In this document: piece after piece, positions 25,801 through 37,800 of the stretch
Layout: every line of letters starts with the position of its first letter
Numbering within the stretch: the first letter of the stretch is position 1
Assembly: GCA_033239525.1 (NCBI GenBank)
Contig: BSYO01000004.1
Coordinates: forward strand, 24,342,037-24,406,036
Source of the DNA: Nepenthes gracilis
Lineage: Eukaryota > Streptophyta > Magnoliopsida > Caryophyllales > Nepenthaceae
Direction: 5' to 3'
DNA length: 64,000 bases
Position numbers and translations under genes: made by a program
The notes under the pieces: generated by a model
Databases searched by the model: none
What the model was told of the DNA's origin: nothing
What the model saw: only the letters and a program-made list of their open reading frames with translations

Positions 25801-28800
25801 ACTGTTGTTTTACTGTGAAAGTTGAGAATTAGAATAATTTTCCATTAATATAGAGTTTAGGAAGATATTTTAGGCATCTTTTCCCTATAAATGTAGCCGT
25901 ACTCTTCTTTATTCTTGGTGATTAATTTAACTTAATTTCAATTTTCATAGTTGTTCACAAGTGCCAAGACTTGGTCATGCATCAAAACCAGAAATAAAAT
26001 AACGGAACAAGAAGGAACTTTATAGTGAATAATTTTTAGTTAGTCCAAAAGATATTCAAAGTTGTGCAGAATGCTGTGGCTTTCATCAATTGTATGTTGA
26101 CAGCATATGGTCATTTATGGTAAATAAAGAAAGGTCAATCAAACAACACGTAATCCTATGCACTCTCAAGCATGCAAATACATATTAGCAACAGTGACAA
26201 AAGATAATGAACCACGCCTCCAAGCTATGTAAGGTCAGATGAGACAAGATAAAGAAAGGTCAATGAAATAGAAGAATGAGCAAAAAGTTGTTCCAATTTC
26301 CCATAGGAAATTGGAAATCTCAATTCATCGATTTTTTCAACAAGAAGACTAGTTTACTGTCATAATCACACGAATATCTTGAATGAGAGCTGTGTTGCTA
26401 ATAAATAACTCACGTGAGTTAGCGCAGTTGGCAAGCATGACTTGGGGTATCATGGTTGGGTCCTATCACAAGTTTGATACCTATTACTGTGTGCCTAGAT
26501 TTACCAGATGCATTGGTCTTTGTGGGTGAAGTTATGCACCCAAATTTTAGCCTAAACCCATGAGGGGCAAGGATTCTTCGTCACATAGAAAAAGATAGTA
26601 TTGATAAATTGTTAACAGACAAACCTAGCATCTTCAAGTGGAATCCATGTATAAAAGATTTCAGAAACAATAACCACAACATTTCAACCAACATAACCGC
26701 AGTTGAACAAAGCAGCAAACATGAATGTGCAGAGTTTTTTTCTTGGCAGAACCAACAAAATCTCCGTTCAAGCTAGGACCAAGAGCTTTTACAAATAACC
26801 ATTGTCGGAAACAAGGGCTTTTTTACGCATAACCACAGATAATTTTCATGTTTTTTTTTTCAATAACCACCACCTTTTCTTATATTAAACTACCAATAAT
26901 TTGTTTGCCAATAAACAATGTCGTCTAGGGGCCAAATCAGTTAGATTTTTCTAATTTAGCAAATTTTCCCTCCAATTCTGTAATGCACTAATTAAAACAT
27001 CCTTAATTAGGTTTTTAATCTATTACACCTTTTGCTTTTGTACTCTTTCCTTTGTTTCTTCTCCATAACTTTCATCTCTTTAATCTATTACACCTTTTGC
27101 TTTTGTACGATTGCCTTTGTGACCTGCTTTTGATCTGAACCAATGAAACCAGTTTGACAAATATTGGAACCATAAATGAACCAATTTGATTGGTTGACTA
27201 GTCAAATAGTTAATTGATTTGGTTACACTAGTTAATCAGTTTTAAGTATTATAATATTTCTAATAAAATTACAAAACAAAATATAATGTATGAAATTAAT
27301 AATTTTAAAACATCCACATGACAACGAATAATAATTTAGCATTGCCACCAACATAAATTTCATGCAACCATCAATGCTCATCGTTCCCTATTTTCGATGT
27401 CTTGTAAATCCTCATACATCCAATTAATCATCAATAACAATAAGATTATACTCTAAAACAAGCAAAACATTCCTACAAATAAAAAAAATAAGGCATTACA
27501 CTTGATCGAAAACTTTTTTACTTTTTTTTTAAAAATTTTTGATATATATATAAATATGTGTGTGTGTGTGTGTGTGTGGTTGGTCTGGGTAACCATTAAT
27601 TTAAAAACCGATAAATTAAAGCTGAACTGAAACCTAGAGAAAAAAATTCTATTCCAACCCAAAACAGTCCCAAACAGTTCGGTTTTCGGTTCAAGTTATC
27701 GGATCAACTATTTTTTGAATATCCCTAATTCCATCCACTAATTTTCTTTTTAAATCTTCTCTTATCTCCCTCTGTGTCACATCAACCCCTCTTGGGGAAA
27801 ATAGTAGACCTCTGCTATGGAGAAAATTTGCAGAACCTATGATTGGCATTTGTTACTGGATTGGTATATTGTATGACTGATGACAAGGGCCATGGAAAGA
27901 CAAGGGCCATGGAAAGGTAAGGGCAAGGAAGAGGACACTGCAGAGGCCATGGCTAAAGTCTGGGAGGCAGTTTGACTGTGGGGGCAGGGTTGGTATTTGG
28001 AAAGGGTGGAAGTAAGGAGAAAGCGGAGGAAGAAGGGTGGCAACAGAGGGGTTGGCGTGGGTGTCAGGCAGAATAAGGGAATGGGTGCCCCTGTGGTGGC
28101 AGCATTGTCGGTGAAGGGATCTCCAGACAGGATGAGGAGTGATTAGAAAATGACTGTTTGATTTTTTAATGTTTGATGGAATCAATGTAAAGTAATAATT
28201 TTCTTCGCAGATATAATGTATACTGTTAAGATTCACCAAACAACCACCCAAACAACCCATATACACCTTCAATGACTGTAAAGGCATCAATGAACTTTGA
28301 GATTCAATTAAACAACCCGTTTTTACATTTAATGACAGTAAAGGGCACTTCTGTAATTTCAATAGAAGTTTAATAGCAACAAGAAGAGGTATAGGACTAC
28401 TAACAGCTAGTAATTGATTGACCGAAGTGGTGGTAACGTGAAAAATGAGGAAAAGAATATGTAGGTGGCAGTGTTTAAAAACCCCAGGAATAAAATTCAT
28501 AATATTGTCAAAATCCCTTCAATAGATCTTCATCTAAGAAATGTTGGCATGTCACTGCATCATGAACATACATCGGAATACAAAGCAGCATTCGACCAAG
28601 AAGAAAGAATGATGTAGGCAAAATGCCACATAATGTTTTTCTTCTTGCAAAATTCCAACTACGGATAAGAAAAAGAATGACAGAGGGACAGAAAGATGAC
28701 AACCAAAAATGATGAAAAATTCTGATACAACCAAGAACAAAGCATGATGCTGGGACAGAAAGATGGCAGGCCATGTTTCACAACAATCAATTTAAGATAT

Positions 28801-31800
28801 GAAGCAAAATACTCAAAAATCTGACAACATTCACATACTTAAAAGCTTGTATTACGAATTTCCCATTCATCAATCAACAGCAAAATTTTGCTTTCTCCTA
28901 TTATTTCTCATTCCCCTACGCACACAGAAGAATTCAGCATCTTCATAGCAGCAATATATTATTTACAAACATATAACTTCGATGCAACGTTGAGCAGAAA
29001 ATAAAATACTGGAAATGAGAATAAAAAGGGAACTCAAGGGCATAACGAAAGGAATGCCCTTGATGAAAGAGAGAGCCTGATATTGGAACATTGCATCATT
29101 TAAAGGAAAAGGCAAAATATTAGACCTGATCACCTGAAACTAACTTGTTCGCAATAGTTGCAATTTCAACGGTTTAAAACACTGACTATAGTTGAAACCG
29201 TAAATGAGGCTTAGCGGAGTTGGTTAAGGCTGAGGCTCTGTGACAAAAAAAAAAGTTTCAAGTTCAATCCCCCCTTCTCCAACTTAATGTATCACCAAAA
29301 AACCAGAATTGATTGAACCAATCTTTAGCTGAATTCACTAACTTAAGGAGTATTTTGAAGCAAATAACACCAACTGTTTCACAAAGGACCAGCCAAGTTT
29401 AGGTAAGGAAAAGTACAGGAAAAGTAAGCAACCTAAGGATTGTAGAATAAACATCGCAGCGGATACCTCCTGTGCAATACATCAATATATCTGCCTTGTC
29501 TTTATCAACATCGGCTAAAGGATCTAAACCATTGACCTACAAGAGCAAAAGACATCAATTCATAACCTTCACAGCAGTTTTCATACAGATAACTGTAAAG
29601 CAGCTGCATAGTCTTACATTTTCTACAACTATTGGGTAGAATCTAACCATGAAATGTTTTCTGAAGCATGAAATCCTCAAATAATATGAATGTAAAGCAT
29701 TTGACATATAAAATTATGCATCTTATCAAATTTAATTATGTTTACAAGATTCTGACATTTGCAAAACTCATTTTATGATCTTTTATCTTTATTGAACCCC
29801 ATTTTGAGGCTTTGCAAAATCTTAAGCCAGCATAACGTCATCGACAATTGATTCAGTAATAATTTTAGAGAAGACTAGAATTGGATTATAGGAATCAGGG
29901 CCTGATAAGGACTGAACAATGGACCAATAAATTCCAGCATGGTTACAGATTTTGGATAGCAGGTTGCTCTACAGATTTTAGAGAGAAAAGCCATATGAAC
30001 AATTAGCCAATCGAGATGTTGAAAAAATAAGCTTTTGGAAATGTAGTAGTGCTCCCTGAAATTCTCGCTAAGTGGCCCAAATTTAATGAAGGAAGAGTAG
30101 AAAACCAAGGAGTCACAGCCAGGACTCTAGGTTTTACTCCTCCAATAGGAGGAGTAAAATACCAAAGAAGAATAGAAAGCTTCTTCACAGTAGCCTTTCA
30201 TTTGACAGATTAATTGCCAATGACGAGTAAGAAAAAATTCCCCTTTTAATAAAAGAAGAAATTTTATTTAAGAGGGAAAGTTATGGTTGTTCATTGTGAC
30301 TTGAAGGTCAAGGATATTAACTACAAAACAGCCACCGTGCAATGCAGGAGTCCCATAACTTGTCTGTCCTTTGTTATGTACAGGAGAGAACTATGAAGTT
30401 CCATCTGGAAAATGTAAGCCACTCGCTCTTATTTATTTTAATTCAATAGTTAAAACACAAATTTATTAAAATTTTCTCCCCAACAACCAAAACAGAAAAT
30501 ATTACATTAACAGAATTCTCCTCTATGGTATAGTTAGAGGCCTTTGCTTCTTATGTCTCTGCCCTCTTTGGAACTTCACATTGAAGTTGCTTTTCATTTC
30601 CATAATTTCAGTAAAAATTATTACAGAGACCATTGAGTTGTACATCCACCACATTCACTTTTATTGTCTGAGAATTGTATGTTATCACATTCACATCTCA
30701 CCTGTAACGTCAATGCTTCAATCCCTCGAAATTCCTAATCAGGCATTATTCTGTGATAAATTTTGCCTCAGCAATTGGTTCAGACATGACCGGTCCAATT
30801 TCCAAGTGAACTTGGTTTGTTTAATTATGCCGCTGAAATTCATGGCAACAAGCAGCATGTCATTCAGGCTGTCTCCATAGCTATGCTAACAGCCAGAAGT
30901 CAAACCTTTCATTACGACTTGGGTGACGAGGCAACAGAGGATGTCACGCATGTTCTTCATAATCAACTAACACTTTCATATACTGAGACAATAGACATAT
31001 TGTAGAAGCTAGACAGGTTTATACCTCTAACTTTGATAGTCCGAATGAAGTGCTCCTGAAACATTCAACTTCAGGACGTATAGTCCCATGAAAGTGACCA
31101 ATATCCCATTCATAACCTGATTAGAAGTTAAGTAATCATGATGTTGCAATATTTGACTCAAAACAAACTATGCCTGTACATAGAAAAGGTTTCAATATTG
31201 AAGAGATCAATCTAGGATAAGAAATGAAGATACAGGATAGCAGAAAAAAACAGATCCTCAAAACACATAATATTATATAACAGACAGTGAATCCTTTTCT
31301 TGGTATTTCTCCACCCCTTTACAGATGCTCTATACTTCAAGCAAACTGGTGCTTCCTTCTAGAATTAAAGTGTAATTTGATCACTGTTCACTGTTCAAGT
31401 ATCCAATAAAAAGCTTCCTTAAAAAATCTGACTAGATCTAATCAAGCTATAAATAAATCATTCATCGATAATGCCTTGAACCAAAAATACTCTTTGTAGT
31501 AGTTGCGAAGGGTGGATATACATAAGTGGTTTACACAATCAGAAGTCTTTTTATGGAAATTCTCTCAATAGAGGAATAGTCACAACTCTACATGTACAGA
31601 GCAAACAACATAAAAGCTGTATTGAGAAGAAATAAGGCAGGCCCCACCTTATATGTCAATCCTAGCCTTTTTTCCTTTTACATAATGTCTGCACGCATAA
31701 TAAAACTCCTCAAGAGGAAACTAAACTTTTCTCTTAAAATCCAACAGCTGCATGTTATTTTCATTGTCAACAGCTGCTTGTTCTTTTCATTGTCAACAAA

Positions 31801-34800
31801 ACTTGCACATAATGTAAGGAAAGCTAAACCTTGATATTTCTCATGAAAGAGAAGGCACTCCACCACTTGAAGCATTGAAGTCAATCCAATCATACATTTT
31901 GATTGAGACAATCCAAAAATGCACTAAAATCAAAGGAAAAAAAAAAACAGTCCAAGTATCTTTGATCTAAGACAGCATGCCATCATCAGTATGGACAAAT
32001 AACTTTTGAGTTTTGACACATCTTCAAGATTCCTTCCTCAATGATCCTAAAAGCCATTCCTTTCCCATGTGGATCAACTATAAACCAACGTGTTTTGGAC
32101 TTTAGATGATTAAATTTAGCAATCATTCAAACAGTAGGAAATCTCATAGACAGTTTAACAGCATGACAACATACTGGTAAAAATAAGCTTGCAATAAGAC
32201 TCACTCACTCTTGAGACATCAGTTTTCCCAGCGTATGTTCATATGGAAACGAAAACCTCACCATGATTTTAACTTTCCAGGTGCAACTTGTTGCTTAAAA
32301 TGAGCAAACTCAATCCAAGTAGAAAGCTACTGAACTTTGGCTTATCAACCAAACAAGCTCAGCAGCAGGAATGACTTTTTACGCCAAAATCTTCTTCATT
32401 ATGAAACATCATAGCTACCCTTTATTTTTGTGATGTGGTTAGCTCAATTTGGTGGAAGTTGTAAGGGACTGTGATAGTACATTAGAAGTGGTCATAGAAG
32501 CGATAGAGGGAAATGTTGTGGCACAGACCAAAGAAAAGTTTGAAAGAAGCCATAAAGCATGATCTTGTGTATTTAAAACAAGCAAACTAAAGAACCTATA
32601 ATGAAGGCAAAGAATTCCTGTGGCCTACCATACTAAGTGGGAAAAGGCTTAGTATCGACAAGATTAAATATTAAATATTCCTGTGGCCTACCATGCAATA
32701 GTATCGACAAGGATACAAGACATAATTTTCTATCATAAACGTAATGACATGCAAATTCTTCCTTTTTGAGTGACTTAATTTCCCTTAAAATACAACAATT
32801 CATCCTGCACAGAAAAATTTTGCCTGATTTTCTGTTTTTTGACTCCATCTTTCAAGCACCTCCTCCGCCAATTTTCAGACCACAGCTCTGGGATAATCTT
32901 TCCAACCCCTGGTGTAGAGTTGCAATGTCAATGGGTGATTTTTCACACCTGCAATCTATTCTGCCTTTCTCCTCTTTTCTACCGTGCCATTCTTCACATC
33001 ACATCCACAATGAAAACCACCACGACCACCATGTCCTTCAATAGCTTAAAGTTCCTTTTACTCCTCCGAACACCACAAGTCATCTGTCATTCACATTGAA
33101 CCTCTAAGGATCACTTCCTCATCATAGACAAGCCATTCCATATGGCCTAGGATGTCCTTTTCATCTTTGAAACATCTTGGCATTTTGTCCTGACTTAAAA
33201 TCTCCTAACTTCACATTATGTGTTGCTAGTGATCCCTTTCCTTCCCAAAGTGGCTGTGCATCATATAAACATGACTTGGATGGATGGAAGATCAAATAAA
33301 TTAGTGAAATAGGACATTAACACCAGTTTCATGCTCTAAAATTGCTGAAGAAGGAACCAAATGAGGTGCAACAAGTTGCTTAAGATCAAATAATCTTTTA
33401 TGATTATTATGTAGCACTCAAGGAAGACTGGATAAACAAAAACATTGAAATAGCAACATCACTTCATCACCCCATACACTGGACATGAAGACAAATGGTC
33501 ATACATGCAAGTTGAAACAAGGTCAATATTTTCCTTCTGTACAGTAAATTTAGTATTTTCTATAAGTTCGGCTGTAATAAACCTACCAACCTTTCCCATT
33601 TGTACTAATGGCTTTTCATCTCTCAGCTGCATGGAAAAAAATGGCTGATAAATATCTAATTTTGAGACAAGCTATAGAACTGATAAGGTAGCCAAATTTC
33701 AAAAAATTTCCCCATCAGACAATAGGGCCATAAATAATGGTATTGTTTGTTAAAAAGCTATAAAGGCTGTTAATTAATGGATTCATAAGTTGTTAAAGGA
33801 TGTGGAATGTAATTGATAATTTATCAAAGAGGTTTAAGCTTTTCTTTCATACTATATGAAGACTCATTGGACAGAGATTCCATTAAGAATTACTCAACAG
33901 AAGTCATTAATCTAAATATTAGCATTATCCCTTCTAAGCCAAACCATTAAAAACTTAAGCATTAGAATCACTTCAAATATTTTTTTTAAAAAAGAGTCTC
34001 CACATTGACCGTAACAAATTGTTTAACATCAGCGACACTGGAAATGTGACCACAATGGCAACCATGACCATTAAATCATTTCATTCTCTGCATCCAAAGG
34101 ATGCATCATTAGAAGGTTTAAGGACAACAGCCTACAACAGTGTCGTCATTTTTAATGATAGCTCAATTTGTTCAATGAGCTAGAAATGAGTTGAAGTAAT
34201 TTTTGAACGGTTACAAATGAGCTACTGATATTTTTAAGAGATACAAGTGAAGATATTTTCCGAGGAGCAACATGAGCTGATAAGCAGAAGTAAATTTTGA
34301 AAGGTTACAAATGAGCCATTGATATATATATATATATATCTGAGGAACAACATAAGCCGATCTTATTGTTTTAAGATACAGGTAAGGTCGAAGAGTTAAA
34401 GCAATTCAAATTTTAGGGTTTTAGACAGCACAAATGGCATCAACTTTTCGATATTGCTCTCCTGGTACTTTTGGTGACTTGCATTCGAAAAATAACAGGA
34501 CTCTTCCAGCAGTGTGTTACATCATAATAATTGCTTTAAGGCAGAGACTCTTTGTCAGTCCCTTGTTTCCCCTTAGAAGCAGGACTGCTGCTCCTTAGGT
34601 AGACTTCCTTAAGAGTTTGATGATTTAGTTTTGTTTTCTTCCCTCTCTCTGAGTAATCCTTAAATAAGCTGGTCCTTGAAAATAACATGGTACTGAAAAT
34701 GATCTAAATGCTAAAACAAGGGCCATGACCAAACATTGTCAAACTGGATAGAAACCTGACTCATCAAACCTTGGAATCTCCCATATTCTCATTCCTTCTA

Positions 34801-37800
34801 TTGAACTATCTTTGTCTGTCATCTTCTCATTTTTCACAATTGGTTAAAAGGAAATAAAGAACTGTAAAAGTGCAAGCCCGTACTCAGCCCAGTAACTGGA
34901 TGTGCTTCAACATTCCTGTTGAATGAGATAAGTATTCAAGGGAAGCCAAATAAATCAGGACAATTCAGCTGTCACCAATCTTTTACAAACTTTCCTGGGA
35001 CTTCCAACAAATCTTTCACTTCATACAGATTACGAGGTGGGAGCTGGGACTCTTTGACAATACAAAGCATGGAATAACATATTCTACCACTATGGAATAA
35101 CTCAAAGCATTTTCAGCTGTATGTCATGGATGACCAAGATGCCGGTATATACAACTTAGTTATATAAAGTTGCATATGTAATATAGGTAATTGTTTAGAT
35201 AATTTTAGAGAGTTCTAGGATAGCCCAGAAAATTATAGAAAATGGAAGAGGCATATACTTCACTCCAAAATGTGGTAGGTTCAAAACTATTATTGAAGGG
35301 GCAATTTGTAGAAAATATTCAAAATAGTCATTACTAACAATCGTTAGTGGAGGATAAAAGAATAATCTAAATCATTGGTTGAGGAAGTAGAATTTCTATT
35401 TAAAGGGATAATATCCTCTCATTCAAGATAAGCTTAGAATAGTCATAGAACAGGGGACGCTTAAGTAGGTAAGCCAAACTAAGCCTAGTAAGGTGAAGGT
35501 GAAGCTAAGGAGTAGTGTACCCAAGAGAATAGCTAGTCTTTAGATCTCTAGGGGGAGCTTGAGAAGATGAGTGTTATAGAGGTGCTGCATGCTCTTTCAA
35601 CTCAATCTTCTCTAGTGAAGAATGCTTCCTTCAAAAGTATTGTAACTAGAGACCTTAGGCTAGGAACATTTGGGAAATGTTAATTTGTCTACATCACACG
35701 GGTGTGTTAGGTGTCACGATCCCTTTTTTTATGCAACAAAAATTGACTATGCAGCGCTGAGACTTTTCCAAATTAAGGCTAGCCAAACACAACTCGAGGA
35801 TCCAATAATTCTGTTTTAGACACAGCCACACAAGGATAAAAAGTTAAGCCCCTCTAAACCAGTACCACGTCGTCTACAATAACATCAAGACTTCCACGTA
35901 TCTTAGTCAAACAGCTAACAGCATATTGATTGCTTCCTAGCATTCGGCTCACCGTCAAGGTGAAACTCGCTTTATTGATAGATTCTCACGCCTCACTTAA
36001 TGCTTGCTCACATAAAAGAATTATAAAAAGCACCACGTCATATAAAGCACTCATATTCAAGCCTATCATTGGGAACACACTAGTTCGCTAGTGTATGCCA
36101 CTCGTGTCCATGACAAACTGTCCCCAACATCGAGCTATGTTGTTAAAGGCACGCCTAAGGTTCACCCATGCTTGGTACTTAACGCCTGCTACCTTAACAG
36201 ACCTAGGTGAGGCTCATTTTCAAAGGCACATGAATCTTTTTTAGGCTTAAGATGTACACTTTAAATGCCCCATAGAATTTTTTTTTTATCAAAAAGTTAA
36301 GTTATTTCTTAATAAATTAGCTATTACAATCAATACCAACTTGGTATTTGTAAAATTGAAAGTGATTTAGAGTAGATGAAGAATATGACAAGGATAATGA
36401 ATTTGCATTTGAGAATAACTCTTCGACAAAGAATTTGCTAGTTAAAATTATTGAAATAAACGAAACTACACATTATATTAAATTAAAAAATACTATGAAC
36501 CTTAAATAATAATAAATGCCACGGGGATGCTCCATTGAAATTCGTAAGTAATGAAATTCTAATTTTAAAAGACATATAAAGATGAACAAGTCACTCAAGT
36601 AGGTAAATTAAGGAGAAGAAGACAAATTTTTATTTGATGATAATAATAAATATTAATCATTGTCACGAATATCTTAATAACAATATTTCAAGTATGTTAC
36701 TAATTTTATTATTTTTATATATTTGTTGTGAGCAGTGCTTCATAATAGCCATATTATATGTTGGTAGTAAAATTATGAGTTTATAATTATTATTAGAAAT
36801 ATTTTTTGATGTTTCTTATTCTATTATTAGATTTAAAAATTAAAACTCATTAAAAGAATATTCTATATATACGTTTCATTAATGAATGTCTTAATTCCAT
36901 TAGGTTTACTCTTGCACCTTGAGCCTAAGCCCTAGGGACCCTTTACGCCTTGATGCACTTACACCTTTAATAAAATTGCACTTGAGCGCTCAAGCCTCGT
37001 GCGGTAGTTGTCCTGACACTCGTTGTGAGGTTCCCAAAAATAGAATTAACATGAGGCTAGGAATATCTTTTTATATAATGATAGAATATGGGACAAATAA
37101 ATAGAAGAACTTAGTAAAAATCTGTGGACTTTTAATGAAGAAAACACCACCCGAAGCTTCCCCGCTCAACGCACGTTCGAGTCCGCTCAAAACAGCCCTC
37201 CGCCTGATGCATGCTCGAGCCACCGCTCGAGCCGGAACACCACAAGCCTAGCCGCCTGCTGCATGCTCGAAGCCCGCTCGAGCGGATATTCCAGAACCTT
37301 CCGGAAAACTCCCGCCCGCCAGCCGCTCGAGCGAACCTTCCAGAAGCTTCCAGAAAGCTCTGGCGCTCACTGTCCGCTCGAGCTCCGCTCGAGCGGAAGG
37401 TTCTAGAACCGGCCCGCTCGACGCTCGCTCGCCGGGCGCTCGAGCGGCCCGACGCCTATATATAGGCAGCGAGCAGGCGAGCGAGGGAGCGGGGAGAGAA
37501 GAAGAGAAGAGGAAGAGAGAGAGAGAAAGAGAGAGGAGAAGCCACGTGAAGAAAAAAGAGGGAAATAGAGGCTTTCGAGTCTGATTCCGAGCTCAAGCCA
37601 GTTGGAGAAAATATGGAGCACATCGAGGTAAGTATTCTCATACCCACTAATTGTTGTACTGTGATGGTATTATCATTCCGATACTCACTCAAACTATGAA
37701 AATCATATAGCCCATGATTAATGATAAAAGAATATGTTAATTTTACTCCAAAATATGCAACACCACATTCCGACCATGTATACGCAATAGCCGAACAATC

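Larger units (their letters stand above)
21953..29432 (-). other. STR8 intron 6 (7480 bp), transposon-rich
   Basis: GT-AG intron holding a possible degenerate LTR pair (22118-22385 and about 25780-25975), an RTE-type LINE between them, one copy of the dispersed ATATCG-type repeat, and two SINE-like units. It also has a GT microsatellite and a GC-rich stretch at 27880-28130 with a short direct repeat (CAAGGGCCATGGAAAG). The 215-codon minus-strand frame at 27853-28500 has no recognisable domain and is not called a gene. Confidence 0.75.

Noticed and set aside
26420..26481. tRNA gene
   Set aside because: Only A- and B-box similarity; no cloverleaf or acceptor stem, so called SINE-like.
27853..28500. 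215-codon minus-strand open frame
   Set aside because: No recognisable domain, odd composition, lies in an STR8 intron and overlaps a GC-rich direct-repeat patch. Likely chance.
29212..29271. tRNA gene
   Set aside because: Boxes match but an A10 run and lack of stems exclude a functional tRNA.
32766..33240. Possible gene near 32.8-33.2 kb on either strand
   Set aside because: Several short frames with no domain, stops in all frames, no splice structure that can be supported.
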